Shown: positions 34,416-45,825, numbered from the stretch's first letter. The stretch: DNA of 64,000 nucleotides from an uncultured Bacteroidota bacterium (GCA_903851365.1 CAINOB010000123.1:1-64000); one strand, 5' to 3'. The notes: generated by a model not told the origin, from the letters alone. A program made the numbers and translations.

Positions 34416-36402
34416 ATGCAAAGACTTTCGGCCCGGCCTGCGGTTGCTGTAATCCTTTCTGCATCTCCAGGGGAAGACTAGCCATCGGGTTATTAGGATC
34501 CACTCCGGCAGCCTGTGCCTGTGACATTAATTCTTCCCGCTTCTTATTCAGGTCATCGAGAATCTTATCGGCAAACGGCAAGGAAGAATTCTTTAAGAAG
34601 ATTTCTCCATCGATAACCTGTTTGTCTAAGAGTTGCATTAAAGTGTCATCAATCATCTGCCGGTAGACAGGAGTATCTGCAGAAGAAGATATATTGGCGA
34701 AAAAGGCGACGTCCTTCACCGCTTCCGGATCGTAATACTTCGCTTCCTCCGAATAAGCATGACCGGATACTCCCAGATAAATCTTCTCGGTATAGAATTG
34801 AAGTATCGTTTGAAGAGCTTTATTGTCCCGTCTTTTAATCCACGAGGCGTAACTTTCGATCACATCCCGGTTGTTTAGTGAGCTATTCTGTGCCTCCATG
34901 GCATACCGGGAAGCAGGGGTACCAGAAGTTGCGGTCTGTCCCTGCATAGCCTGGTTAACTCCCGTAAGTTGATTGGCTAGTTGCATCTGCATGGCGATCA
35001 TTTCGGAAGCCCCTATACTTCGGGAATTGGAAGATATGACTGAAGGTTCAGGAATCCCAACTTTTCCTTTATAGACAATAACACCTCCCACCTTGGTATA
35101 CGCATCTGCAAAATCTTCCGGCTTCATATTTTCCGGGACAGTACTTTCTTCAATTAACAAAGTATCCTTGATTGAGGTCCCGATAAGGTAGTCAAGCATG
35201 GACATGTTTCGGTTGATGTATCGCTGTTGATCAATCACATCTTCATGTATCCCCCAGACTTCTCCGTCGAGTAAAGGATAAAATCCAAAAACGTAAGGGT
35301 GGGACTGATGAAAGTACGGGGTTTCCCCTTCGAACAAACATTTCCCATTTGGAGTCAGATATTTTACAAACCAAAACTGTTCATACCGTTTTTCAATTTC
35401 CATACCCACAACTTCTTCCGTTGGGATTCCCGATACGGCCCCTTGAACAATCCGATTTTCCATCTCCGCTTTAAGCTGGGGTTCATCTTTTAAAGGATAG
35501 AATTTGTAAGTCCCTGTGGCATAGTCGTGGACCCAGAGTCTCCATTCACTTTTTAAAAACCATACCTCGAACATTCTGCATTTACCTTCGTTGGCATAGT
35601 AGAAGTTAGTAGCATCCACCGCCTTCGCTGACAATGCATCCTGACGAACGGTATTGTAACCTCTTTGCACCTGGTATTCCTCTTTGATCCATTCCTCATC
35701 TGCCTTACTTCTTGCGAAAGTGGAGACGAGTATATCATAATCGGTGTCAATAATCTCTCCGGCCAGGTTCAGGTCACGGGTGCGAATATCGAGTATCTCA
35801 GTATTAAAGAATGTCCGGTTGACGTTGACGTTCTCCAGTAAAAGATCGTTTCTATCCAACTCCTTCCAATAGGAGAAGCCCACTTTCCCCACTACCATAC
35901 CCGAAAGCAGGTGTTCGTGGAATTGCTGGGCATCCAGTTCCTTTGATTCATTCAAATCCTTAGCTGCCTGCAAAGCGTTGGTCATCATCTCCGAGAGGGT
36001 GGCATCTTCACGGGTTCTGGAGTTAACCACACTCTTAACGGGATTGGATCGATATTGTCCCAAGAGGTTTTTCACCAGCTGCCGGATAACATTCTGTTTT
36101 AATGGAAGACGATTCTGCGAGAGAATAATATCCTCCTCAGTGGTGAGTTTCCCGTCTTCATCCACGGCCTCTTCGAACCACTGATCTCCCCGTTCATACT
36201 TTCGGGACCGTTGTCTCCGGGTACGGAAGTCTGACAGTGAGGACCAATACATCTGGCAAAGATCCAGAAGTTTCATATTCTCCTGAATATTCTCCTCAGT
36301 ATTCAGTCTGGAAATCGCACCACCTGTGCTTCGTTTCTGCCCCCGTTGTGGCATCAGGTAGGAGGCGGAATACAAATTCTTGTCAATTGCTTTAGTGGTC
36401 AT
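34414..36402 (-). CDS. Portal protein, P22-like
   Basis: This 662-residue dodecameric portal would form the DNA gate of the head. Visible features are the N-terminal SRKYERGDQWFEEAVDEDG and LPLKQNVIRQLVKNLLGQYR, the clip/stem region with VGKVGFSYWKE and FYPLLDGEVWGIHEDVIDQQ, a crown-like helical end (MIAMQMQLANQLTGVNQAMQ), and a Gln/Pro-rich tail. Length and order fit podoviral portals. It starts on the stop of the giant virion protein (TAATG). Confidence 0.88.
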   Translation of the reverse strand: MTTKAIDKNLYSASYLMPQRGQKRSTGGAISRLNTEENIQENMKLLDLCQMYWSSLSDFRTRRQRSRKYERGDQWFEEAVDEDGKLTTEEDIILSQNRLPLKQNVIRQLVKNLLGQYRSNPVKSVVNSRTREDATLSEMMTNALQAAKDLNESKELDAQQFHEHLLSGMVVGKVGFSYWKELDRNDLLLENVNVNRTFFNTEILDIRTRDLNLAGEIIDTDYDILVSTFARSKADEEWIKEEYQVQRGYNTVRQDALSAKAVDATNFYYANEGKCRMFEVWFLKSEWRLWVHDYATGTYKFYPLKDEPQLKAEMENRIVQGAVSGIPTEEVVGMEIEKRYEQFWFVKYLTPNGKCLFEGETPYFHQSHPYVFGFYPLLDGEVWGIHEDVIDQQRYINRNMSMLDYLIGTSIKDTLLIEESTVPENMKPEDFADAYTKVGGVIVYKGKVGIPEPSVISSNSRSIGASEMIAMQMQLANQLTGVNQAMQGQTATSGTPASRYAMEAQNSSLNNRDVIESYASWIKRRDNKALQTILQFYTEKIYLGVSGHAYSEEAKYYDPEAVKDVAFFANISSSADTPVYRQMIDDTLMQLLDKQVIDGEIFLKNSSLPFADKILDDLNKKREELMSQAQAAGVDPNNPMASLPLEMQKGLQQPQAGPKVFA

Positions 36403-39400
36403 TATCGTGAGTTTTTCAATTCGTTATACATTGCATTCACATCGTCCCTCTCGGCTGTTGACAAAGACTTATCTTTTCTTTTGTTCTCCATTTTGGTCTT
36501 TACGATGTTATAGAGTTGCTTTCTTTCATCAGGCATAGCCATCTTATATATGTGCCAAGCCTCATCATAACTGAAATGCTTAACGGTACTCTGGAGTCCG
36601 GTTAGCATATAATTCTCCTTTAAGTCATCATGCTCTTCCTTTGAAATCACATGGGTTCTCAACTCTTGATTTATACGACCAAAATTTCCACCGGTTGCCC
36701 TTAATTCTATTGCTAATTCCCGCTTATGATCAGAACGTTCCTTTTGTTCAGTGGTACGACCACCGACCGGAAGTTTTCTGGCCATCATTTCATAAGCCCT
36801 CTTTTCTGCCCTGGACATATTCAGGTCATAAGGAGCCGGGGTGATACCCACAAAGGGCAGTATTTTATCCAGTGTGGATTTCCCAACCGATTTTTGAGCA
36901 TTCCGGATACCAAAGGGGATTAACTGGGTACCCAGATATTTAATTACTTCGAGGCCTTTTTGGTAAAACGGATCGTCTTCATTAAAAATCTTAACCCCGT
37001 AAAAATCTTTATTGTTTTTCATTTGGACCACAATACTATTCACCGGAGAAAGTTTATTCTTAATTGTTCCGATAAAATTAGTCCCATAATGATATAGATC
37101 TTTCACGTAGGTAGGAAGAGAAGATCTTTCCCAGTCCCCGCTAGAGGTTATTCTTCCCGTTTTTGGGAAAAAATAGTCTTTAAATTCATCTGGCCCTTTT
37201 CCTGTGCGAATGAATTGTAGGAGAGCATTATACAACATGGTAATCCCAAACAAGGAAATCACATAGGCAATCTTATGGGTATTCTCCGACCTCTTCCCGC
37301 TCATGGTATCTTTTAAAACCCCGAACAATTCCTTGGGGGCCCCTCCGACTTCACGGATTGTTCCCAGGTTCCAACCTACCGAACGAACCGAGGCCATGGC
37401 AACATCTTTGAAAACCTTATTCCAGAACAGGTTGTCATAAACCAATTGACCCATCCGATTGTCCACGCTATTCCACGCATATTGCAGGGCAGCCCTTCTT
37501 TCCTCTATTGTGGCATCTGGATGAACTTCCATTTCATACCGTGCCATATCCATGAACACTCCTAGTTTTTGGCGGGGAACAATGTATCCAAGAATGGGTT
37601 TAGATGTCAATTCGATCAGTTTTAACGGGAATTGCCATGCGGCTCTTATATATCTTCTGTTTTTTATGTGGTCGTGAAGTTTATCACCAAATTTCTGGGC
37701 GTAAAAGTCATCCATCTGGGCTCTTCCCCCGGCTAATTCCATATATTCAGCGATAAGTTGTAACTCCGGGGTGGCGGGGTTGCCGTACCATGCCTTCATC
37801 AACTTGTCTCCCTGAATAAAATTAGTAACCGGAGCAGCCGGGGTGATTGCAAAATGCTTCAATGCGGATCCGATCTTTCCCTGGTACATATATTCAAGAC
37901 CCAGTGCGAATTTGGATATCGAAGCATCCATAGAGGTAAATCCAAGGTGAAAGGCTGATAATCCTAATTGTACTTGGGTGATCGTATTCCCCAATCCCCT
38001 GTAAATATCATAGAGTTGATTACCTCTTAATCCTTTCGACAGGAAGTTATTGAGTATTGTCGCAGCGTTCTCCTGTGCGTAATAGTGCCCGACAATCTGC
38101 AATCCGTCATCGGTCTTGATTTGGACGGTACTTACTTTGTCATCGATCTTAACAAAACCTTCAGGTCTGTCCTTCCCTACCCTTACATACTTGACATACC
38201 CGGCTTCTTTTAATTCATTAATTGTCCGGTGAGCCATGACATACTGCTCCATCTCCCTGATCTTCGACAAAGCGGCTTCGACCGGGTTCCATGTTATCGG
38301 GATTAACCCTTTGTCCACCCCTTCTTTGGTAGTCGGAACGGTTCTCTGCTTCAGGAATGCTTTACTTCCTTCCAATGGTCGCTTACCCGAGAATAAAACC
38401 TGTCCGGCTTTCTTTGGGTCCTCCCAGGCATGAGGGAAATAGTTTTCAATGTAACTATCCAGTTTGCCGGTTCCAAGCTCCCTGACTTTCTCTCTCGAAG
38501 TATCCAAGCCCTCCCGTAGTGCATCGGAATAGTTCTGAAGATCAATATTATCCTGCGGAATCCCACGTTCCATATTATCGATGAAGGTCAGACTTTCGTC
38601 TTTGGTCATCTTGTCGAACTCTATCTTAGCCTCCTTCAGTCGTGCAGCCATCAGGTCCATTGTCCGTGCCTGGTGTCCCAGATTCTCGCGCATGACCTGA
38701 GACGCCATCTTGCCCCCTCCTCCTCTGGTGTAAGGAATCAAAGTGTTGAGCAGGGACTCCCGGAACTTATCATAGAATTCCGTGGATTCTGTTACTCCGG
38801 GAACATGAGAAATTTTGTCGTTGAATCCGATTTTATCTCCGGCAAATTTATATGCCTTAGATTCATTCTCCTTACTTGACCATTGTTGGTTTCGCGGAAC
38901 AATTTCCGTATCAGATATAAGTGTTTTCCCGCGTTCCTCGTCGGTCATCCGGTCCCGTACCTCAGTATTGTAGGCTTCCACCTCACCAGAACTATGGAAA
39001 TAAGCAATTATCTTACGACCCTTTTCAATAACTTCCGGATTATTTTCCGAGATCCCCTTATCCAAATCAGGATGGTATTTTCTCCAATTTGGACTAAATC
39101 TGTCCAGATTATCAATTATTTCCTGGGTAGAAAGATCTTTGAATCGAGATAAAGCCAATTCAGGTATACTATTGTAATTAGCCCCGGATTCAAACCCTTC
39201 AATGTCCTGTATAAAATGTTGAAGTTCGTGGAGTAATCCAATCCTTAAAACCGGATACAGGTTGCTTTTTTGTGAAAGTCCTTCGGCATTTTCCCCTTTT
39301 GCAAAGGTTTGATTGACGTAGATTTTACCGTCGTAGTAAGAACATTGTTCTCCTTCGTCGGCTCCGTTGTGGATGTAGACTTCGGCTTGTCTGAGTTCGT

Positions 39401-42400
39401 TGTATTCATTGAATCCATCCCAATTATTGTCTATTAAATCAACTAATTTATAGGTAACGTATTCCTCCGAAGGTATGGGATCTTTCAATACATAATCCCA
39501 TGCATCGGTATTTAGTTTAAAACTTTTGTCATTACGGTCCGACCTCCAACGGCCATCAATCCCCCGCTGCATACCCGTTTCTTTGTATATCTTTAAGGCG
39601 GTATCATGATTTTCGGGAATGGAAAGATCTTTCCAATAACCTATTTTGGGGTCAGTCTTTTTCTCAACTTCTTCGGCTTTCACCTCACGGTCTGTTAATT
39701 CGGGTACCTTACCGTGACCAACCGGACCGCTGAAACGGAACATTTTAACATTGTCTCCCTCCTCTTTGGTCTCAATGGTATTAAAAAAGGTATCGAATGC
39801 CTCGTTAATTGCAGGAGTTTCCTCTTTGAATGGATATGGATAGGATTCCATGTTCAATCCCGATTCTCCCATCCACTCAGTCCACGCCTTGAAATTGGCG
39901 AGATAATCGTTTTGCTCGCCTGTACGTCCAAGTTTTTCAATTACATAGTTCTCAAAAGATCGTGCCGACAATTCAGTTGGTTTGGTCCAGTAAACATCAC
40001 TACGGGAACTATCTAGAATCTTTCCCCTTCCGGGTAGGCCTGATTTGTTGATCGCATCCATTACTCCCTTAAAAGCATCGACCATCTCTGTTCTTATTCT
40101 CTCGTCGGGTACAACTACTCCATCCTTCATTACCACCTTCTGCCGTGGTTTTTCGGTCAACATGTTAAGTTTTTCCCCTCTCTTCCGGGAGAAATAGTTA
40201 TCAAGTGCATGCCACCATTCATGGGCCAGGCTTCCCGCACCTCTTGTCTTGGTCAGATTGATGACTATTTTATCCGGTTCGTAATGGGCTGAGAATTTTC
40301 CACTCCCTCTGGCACCAAACGCGATGCCTAATTCACCACCTAATGAAATGGCCTTGGATGGTATTCCTATTGCATTGGATAGGTCCATAAGGGCATCATA
40401 GGCATCATTCAGGGATGTTTGACGTTCTGCATTATCTACCCAATTTCCGAATTGAGTTCCGCGAAATCCAAACGTATCGGAAAATACTTCGGGCGTTACA
40501 TCCTTTCCTTTGCGGTAATCCGCTCCAACCCGATCCCTGTTGGTATCCCGGCGTTCATTGATAGCAACCTTCTTGCTATTCCAGAGTTCCTGGAGTTGTG
40601 CGTCCTGATCTTTTAAGAATTGGAATGCCTCTTTTGAGGATTCGATATTTTCCACCAAGCGGTTAACTCCGGTGGCCGTTTTCTTACCAATGAAGAATTT
40701 TTTCGTGTTACGGTCCTGATATACACTTAGTTTTACTCCCTGGGATTTATCCTTATTGTTTGCAATGATTGATTGCAAACGGTCGGCAGCTTCCTGTACG
40801 GTCTTATGGTCAGAGATAATCGTATGTCCTTTGACTATACTCACCCGTTCACCGTCTTTCATGTGAAACTTTTTAATCTCAAAGGAGCCTAAATTGATAT
40901 CCTCTTTAGGGAATCCGAGTGCTTTCTGCACTTCCTCGAACCAGGATAATTGATTGGCAAGATCAGAAGACTTAACTTCTTTTATCTTATCTATTAACCG
41001 CTTACCGTTCTCTTTATTCTCCAGCAATTCCTTAAATACATCAATACCATGCTGAACAGTACCTACCCATCGTTTAACCTTGTGGGTTGATCTCGGTTTC
41101 GGAGGGATAACATCGTAAAAGAATTTCAGAATCATCGCTCCGTCTTCAGTGAGAGTGCCGTCATTAACCATCTTAACAAAGTCTGGCCGTGGGAATGACT
41201 TGGAAAGGGGTTGACTAATCAGGTCATTCTCGGTGACTTTCTGTAATCGCTTGTACGTATCTTTCTTCGCACCCTCTATCTTTTCTCCAAAGTCCGTGAT
41301 TTTCTCACCAGGTTTATCGGGAATATTCAGTACATCTCCTGCAAACTTCGGTTTAACGGGTGTTGCTTCTTCGGGTTTTACCGGCTGTTCCATCTTCATC
41401 TGGCCGGCAGCTTCATCAGCCGCACGTTCTTTACCGGACTCCAATCGTTTTATATCTTCCTCCAATACCCTGATCTGACCGTCATAGTCGGCTAATGCTT
41501 TCTTGACATTCTCGCGGGAAGCATTAAACTCGGTATCGAATAGAACGGCCCCCACGGGTTTAGTATCTCCGAAGAGTCCATTACGGTTGCTTAATTCTGC
41601 TGATTTCTTTTCCCTGGCCGTGCGGATGTTGGCCAGTTGATTCTTTTTGTCCGCAATTTCGGAATCGATCTTCTGGATAGCGAGATCACGCTCTGAGGGT
41701 TGGGTGTCCTCAGTCGGTACAACAGGGTTTATTTCTCCAGGGACTTCTCTTTTTCCTTGGCTTCCTGATTTTTCTCCCACTCCCGGGACTTCTTCACTAA
41801 TTCCGAGATCTTTTCCATGGCTCTCATCTTTTGGAGCGTTGGAATCCCGGGCTTCGAGGTAGGCTTTAATTCTTTCATAATCTTTATCTTCATAAGGGAA
41901 TCCTGTAAATAAATCTTCTTTCAGGGCCTTAAGGTCAGTAATTGTATTAATGCCGTTTTCATTAATGATCTCGGCGTGCTTCTGATCAATGGACGGGAAA
42001 GCCTGATTTTCTTCATTATCCAGGTTCTCAGATACAAATTTATGTTGTTTTATATCACTCCCGGTAACTTGTTTATATCTTTTTGCAAGGGCATTCTGCA
42101 GGTCGGTTGTCTTACGTATAGATTTATTAGGGTGATCCAGAATGAAGTCTACAATCATCTGCGGAGTCACTTCAGTACCGTGGATATCACTCAATTCCTG
42201 TGCGATCCCATCGATATCATTTTCCCGGTCATTTTTGGCATCGATCCAGTTGATGGCAATATTACGCCCAATCTGATTATTATCTCCGAAACGAGCAAAG
42301 GAGCGGGCCGAAACCTTTGATTTCAGTAAGTCTTTTTGCCACTCCGGAAGGTTTGTTTCTGGAATATTCAATAATTCCTCATTATATGCACTGGCGATAT

Positions 42401-45400
42401 CATGTGGGTCATTGCCATATTCTGACTGCCACCTACGATTATCGTTCGCTCCTGGCGGTGGGGGAGGAGTTTCTTCAGGTTTTGAATTTACATCAGGTTT
42501 CCCGAATATTGCCTCACCGGCAGACTTTGGTTTTTGGACGGAATTTGTCTTGACAGTTTTTGTCTTGTCATTTTTTGGCAACTCAGGATAAACAATATCC
42601 ACTCCATCAGGTTCCCCAAAGAGTATATCATTAAGCAAGTTTTTATCTGCTTGTGGAATATCACCCTTGGCATTCAGGCTAATCTGATCAACCAATTGAG
42701 TTTTATGATCATCCCCGGCAACCTCCGCCTTGGCATTATTGATTAACCACCTGTTCCATTCCTTGGTCTGTTTATTGGCAGTACGGGAACTCGTGGCTTT
42801 ATCAGTAGGAATAGGTGAAAGGTTACGGCCCGACTTACTAACTGGATTGGATGCGTCAAGTTTGAAGGGTTCCAACTGTTCGGATTTTCCGATTGGTTGT
42901 ACCTTTTCGGGTACGTTATTCTTTAACTTCTGTATCTGGGCCTGAATTACCTTGATTGATCCACTATCTTGCGCAACTCCTTTAGCAATGAGATCCTTTA
43001 TGAGTTGCTCCTTTTTTGAAATCTCCAACTCAGGAGAAGTGACAACCGGGGCAACCGTCTCCGTTTTAACTACCGTTGCTTCCGGTTTAGTTTGCTCAAT
43101 TACGGGTGGGATTACTTCTGGCGCTGCCTGTATTGGTGCGGATTCCAGCGGTTTTTTCGGATCAATAATAAGTTTATCGGAAATCTTTTCTTCTGTATTC
43201 CCCGCTACCATTGGGGCGCTCACTGATATTTGGTCAACATTTGGCTCCTTAAGATTCTCAGTGATCGGTGCCTCAACTGTAGGTTTGATGGTAGATTTCC
43301 CAATGATCACAAATTTTGCCTCTGCATCCGGATCCGTCTTGTCGATTTGGTTCTCAATCCTCCAGGTCCTTTGGGGATATTTGCTCTTTAATGCGTTTAA
43401 AGTTGTTTTGGGTTCGGAATTAAAAACCTTGTTTATCTGTACTTCTTCATTGGAAATAGGCACAGATGGAAGCGAAACGGTCTTTTGTCCCTTGGCCGGG
43501 AGGTTGTAAATCGTTCCCGTAGACTCAACCGGAGTTCCCTTACCAACTTCTTCTGGTATAACTCCCGGCGCCACTACCTTGTCGGTTTTTTTCTGTTGTA
43601 TCTCGGCTGCCTTCTGCTCTGCCTGTGCCTGTTCAGGAGGAATCAACTCGTCTGGTTTAACGAACGCCACCAAATCTTGTCCGTCCTGTTGATATCTGAC
43701 TTTCAATTCACCGGTTACCGGATTGGTCTGATCAACTGTTATATCCTGTTTATCTCCGTTCTGGTCGGTCCATATCCCCTTGCTTCCGGTATCAAATTGC
43801 TGATCACCTTGGGTTGGGGGTTGCAAGGCACCCGTTTGAATACCTTTATTAATTTGCTCGTAACCAATCCTCTGATATTGAGTCTGTCTTAACTCATCGG
43901 CAAACTGTCCGGCTGGTTTAACTTCGCTTCCTGTCAAGGTTTTGGAACTCACCTGCCATTTCTTGCCGGCTCCATCTACTACGGTTACCACCTGGTCAAC
44001 GGAAGGATCCCCTCCGATCACCATTACGTCCTGTTTGGAATCGCCTTCTCCGACTGTGGCTTTAATTACACTTCCATCCGGACGGGTAACGATTCCCATG
44101 ATCTGATCGATGTTCTTATCTGCCCTTTGTTTATAGAAGTCGGTCTCCAAATTGAGTGCGGCTTCCTTATTTTTAGGTGCCTCTTTAGCTATTTGATTGA
44201 ATAAATCCAATGGAACGGTGACTTTTGTGGTTACCACTTCAGGGGCAACCCTCATCTTTTGACTATCACCAGTATATCCGACATAATTTCCGTCGTTGTC
44301 CTTGCCGATAATCTCAAATGGTTCATTCGTGTTCCCGTTGATCCCAATCGTAACCCCACCATTAGACTTTCTTGAGTCCATCTGTTGACGGGTAACAGCC
44401 AAAGTCTTCAATGGACCAGTAAAAGCCATTGTCAAGGCTCCCATACCATAGGATTCACCCACTTTCTTAATTGCTTCAAGGAACCCAGTCTTATCCTTGT
44501 CCTTTTTGAAACTGTTTTCGAGAGCAATATCCAATCCGGTGATTGAACCCATGATGTTTCCACCGGTAATGGCGTTGGAGGCCACATCCTTTATGATCCG
44601 TTGGGCTATTTCTGGGTTTTGTTCAGCAAATTCCACCAATACTTTTCGAGCTCCATTCTCAAAACCACCTTTTAACAGGGTTTCTGAAACAGTTTTGGTC
44701 ATCAATTGTTCGGGAACAAGTTTGCCTAATCCGATCATAGAGGGGATGGCCATTGTCAGGCCACCGGCAAGCATATAAAGATCCCTCGTCTTTGCGTCAA
44801 CGGGTTGCCTGGTTTGTTTCATGTAGTCCTCGTAGGCCGTTCCCATCGATCCCGCACCCTCAAGTCCGTAAGCGATTCCTGTTGCAGCACTGATCAACGG
44901 TGCAGCAGGTGGAAGAGCTACACTTGCGGCCACCGAGGCAAAGAACGGGATGGCTCCCCCGAGTACCTGTCCGGCATCCCACCAGAAACCATCTTTACCT
45001 TTCGCCATTGCGGCAGCGGAAGTGATATTATGTATCCCATCATCCAGAACAGATTCCCCAAAAGTCTTCGTAGTTGCTGCATCTGCAATGGCATGAACAG
45101 TTTCCTGATTGGTTTTAGCCTTTAATTGTATGCCGGGGATAGGTAAGATACTTCCACCAGGAGTAATAATCTTGGCCTCAGATTCGGTCTGAAGTGCTTT
45201 GTATTGGTCGAGTTTTCCAGTTGCTTCCTTTATCTTTTTCTGGTAATCCTGGTATTCACCCATCTTGCCCCACTGTTGAAGGGCATTTTGTTTCTGATCA
45301 TCAAATGTTTTTTTAACATCCGTATCCAACATGTCGAACCCCGGAGCCAACTTAGCCATATCATACGGTCGGGTGACATCATTTAATTCGTTCTGTAACT

Positions 45401-45821
45401 TCTTTCCATATTCATTTAAGACATCAACCTGTGTTTGATAGTCCTGTGCTGATTTGCCAAAATCATTGTTGACATCTATCTTCTTATGCTGAATATCAGT
45501 GGCCAATTGGTTGATCTTCTGTTTTCCTGTAACATCAACCATCACCTGACCCACACCCTTCTCAATATTCCCCAACTGCCCCTGTAGGTTATTCGCTATG
45601 GATCCGAAGAATGAACCCTTGGATTCAACTGGACCGGGAACAACTTTTGGTTCAACAACGGGTTCTGTTATCTCGGGTTGTGCGATTTCTGGGGGGGTAT
45701 AGACGAATCCCGTATTCTTGGTGGCAGGTATATCGGGGGTACCCGTAACGGGAGTAAACCCATACTTTTTAAGCAGGTCCTCTTCCGGATTAGTGACTAC
45801 CTGAACATCGGGTTCTGTCAT
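36402..45821 (-). CDS. 3139-residue large polyvalent protein (LPD domains, two zincin-like sites)
   Basis: This giant, probably virion-internal and ejected protein carries several large polyvalent-protein domains. After a coiled-coil, Pro/Glu-rich N-terminus, a hydrophobic stretch lies near residues 290-330 (GGAIPFFASVAASVALPP). An LPD5-like segment ITDFGEKIEGAKKDTYK is near residue 1510. An LPD1-like domain with GSLAHEWWHALDNYF (HEWWH, about 1867) and an LPD23-like domain with GLLHELQHFIQDIEGFESGA (HELQH, about 2198) both look like zinc metallopeptidase sites. The C-terminal 450 residues resemble LPD38 (AWNSVDNRMGQLVYDNLFWN). It follows ejection-like proteins. Such proteins may protect phage DNA or act on host targets on entry. 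Confidence 0.8.
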   Translation of the reverse strand: MTEPDVQVVTNPEEDLLKKYGFTPVTGTPDIPATKNTGFVYTPPEIAQPEITEPVVEPKVVPGPVESKGSFFGSIANNLQGQLGNIEKGVGQVMVDVTGKQKINQLATDIQHKKIDVNNDFGKSAQDYQTQVDVLNEYGKKLQNELNDVTRPYDMAKLAPGFDMLDTDVKKTFDDQKQNALQQWGKMGEYQDYQKKIKEATGKLDQYKALQTESEAKIITPGGSILPIPGIQLKAKTNQETVHAIADAATTKTFGESVLDDGIHNITSAAAMAKGKDGFWWDAGQVLGGAIPFFASVAASVALPPAAPLISAATGIAYGLEGAGSMGTAYEDYMKQTRQPVDAKTRDLYMLAGGLTMAIPSMIGLGKLVPEQLMTKTVSETLLKGGFENGARKVLVEFAEQNPEIAQRIIKDVASNAITGGNIMGSITGLDIALENSFKKDKDKTGFLEAIKKVGESYGMGALTMAFTGPLKTLAVTRQQMDSRKSNGGVTIGINGNTNEPFEIIGKDNDGNYVGYTGDSQKMRVAPEVVTTKVTVPLDLFNQIAKEAPKNKEAALNLETDFYKQRADKNIDQIMGIVTRPDGSVIKATVGEGDSKQDVMVIGGDPSVDQVVTVVDGAGKKWQVSSKTLTGSEVKPAGQFADELRQTQYQRIGYEQINKGIQTGALQPPTQGDQQFDTGSKGIWTDQNGDKQDITVDQTNPVTGELKVRYQQDGQDLVAFVKPDELIPPEQAQAEQKAAEIQQKKTDKVVAPGVIPEEVGKGTPVESTGTIYNLPAKGQKTVSLPSVPISNEEVQINKVFNSEPKTTLNALKSKYPQRTWRIENQIDKTDPDAEAKFVIIGKSTIKPTVEAPITENLKEPNVDQISVSAPMVAGNTEEKISDKLIIDPKKPLESAPIQAAPEVIPPVIEQTKPEATVVKTETVAPVVTSPELEISKKEQLIKDLIAKGVAQDSGSIKVIQAQIQKLKNNVPEKVQPIGKSEQLEPFKLDASNPVSKSGRNLSPIPTDKATSSRTANKQTKEWNRWLINNAKAEVAGDDHKTQLVDQISLNAKGDIPQADKNLLNDILFGEPDGVDIVYPELPKNDKTKTVKTNSVQKPKSAGEAIFGKPDVNSKPEETPPPPPGANDNRRWQSEYGNDPHDIASAYNEELLNIPETNLPEWQKDLLKSKVSARSFARFGDNNQIGRNIAINWIDAKNDRENDIDGIAQELSDIHGTEVTPQMIVDFILDHPNKSIRKTTDLQNALAKRYKQVTGSDIKQHKFVSENLDNEENQAFPSIDQKHAEIINENGINTITDLKALKEDLFTGFPYEDKDYERIKAYLEARDSNAPKDESHGKDLGISEEVPGVGEKSGSQGKREVPGEINPVVPTEDTQPSERDLAIQKIDSEIADKKNQLANIRTAREKKSAELSNRNGLFGDTKPVGAVLFDTEFNASRENVKKALADYDGQIRVLEEDIKRLESGKERAADEAAGQMKMEQPVKPEEATPVKPKFAGDVLNIPDKPGEKITDFGEKIEGAKKDTYKRLQKVTENDLISQPLSKSFPRPDFVKMVNDGTLTEDGAMILKFFYDVIPPKPRSTHKVKRWVGTVQHGIDVFKELLENKENGKRLIDKIKEVKSSDLANQLSWFEEVQKALGFPKEDINLGSFEIKKFHMKDGERVSIVKGHTIISDHKTVQEAADRLQSIIANNKDKSQGVKLSVYQDRNTKKFFIGKKTATGVNRLVENIESSKEAFQFLKDQDAQLQELWNSKKVAINERRDTNRDRVGADYRKGKDVTPEVFSDTFGFRGTQFGNWVDNAERQTSLNDAYDALMDLSNAIGIPSKAISLGGELGIAFGARGSGKFSAHYEPDKIVINLTKTRGAGSLAHEWWHALDNYFSRKRGEKLNMLTEKPRQKVVMKDGVVVPDERIRTEMVDAFKGVMDAINKSGLPGRGKILDSSRSDVYWTKPTELSARSFENYVIEKLGRTGEQNDYLANFKAWTEWMGESGLNMESYPYPFKEETPAINEAFDTFFNTIETKEEGDNVKMFRFSGPVGHGKVPELTDREVKAEEVEKKTDPKIGYWKDLSIPENHDTALKIYKETGMQRGIDGRWRSDRNDKSFKLNTDAWDYVLKDPIPSEEYVTYKLVDLIDNNWDGFNEYNELRQAEVYIHNGADEGEQCSYYDGKIYVNQTFAKGENAEGLSQKSNLYPVLRIGLLHELQHFIQDIEGFESGANYNSIPELALSRFKDLSTQEIIDNLDRFSPNWRKYHPDLDKGISENNPEVIEKGRKIIAYFHSSGEVEAYNTEVRDRMTDEERGKTLISDTEIVPRNQQWSSKENESKAYKFAGDKIGFNDKISHVPGVTESTEFYDKFRESLLNTLIPYTRGGGGKMASQVMRENLGHQARTMDLMAARLKEAKIEFDKMTKDESLTFIDNMERGIPQDNIDLQNYSDALREGLDTSREKVRELGTGKLDSYIENYFPHAWEDPKKAGQVLFSGKRPLEGSKAFLKQRTVPTTKEGVDKGLIPITWNPVEAALSKIREMEQYVMAHRTINELKEAGYVKYVRVGKDRPEGFVKIDDKVSTVQIKTDDGLQIVGHYYAQENAATILNNFLSKGLRGNQLYDIYRGLGNTITQVQLGLSAFHLGFTSMDASISKFALGLEYMYQGKIGSALKHFAITPAAPVTNFIQGDKLMKAWYGNPATPELQLIAEYMELAGGRAQMDDFYAQKFGDKLHDHIKNRRYIRAAWQFPLKLIELTSKPILGYIVPRQKLGVFMDMARYEMEVHPDATIEERRAALQYAWNSVDNRMGQLVYDNLFWNKVFKDVAMASVRSVGWNLGTIREVGGAPKELFGVLKDTMSGKRSENTHKIAYVISLFGITMLYNALLQFIRTGKGPDEFKDYFFPKTGRITSSGDWERSSLPTYVKDLYHYGTNFIGTIKNKLSPVNSIVVQMKNNKDFYGVKIFNEDDPFYQKGLEVIKYLGTQLIPFGIRNAQKSVGKSTLDKILPFVGITPAPYDLNMSRAEKRAYEMMARKLPVGGRTTEQKERSDHKRELAIELRATGGNFGRINQELRTHVISKEEHDDLKENYMLTGLQSTVKHFSYDEAWHIYKMAMPDERKQLYNIVKTKMENKRKDKSLSTAERDDVNAMYNELKNSR

Positions 45822-45825
45822 GGTA

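Noticed and set aside
36402..45821. Long plus-strand frames opposite the giant protein, such as 42952-43509
   Set aside because: They are low-complexity mirror frames of a Pro/Glu/Thr-rich coding region, without family matches.
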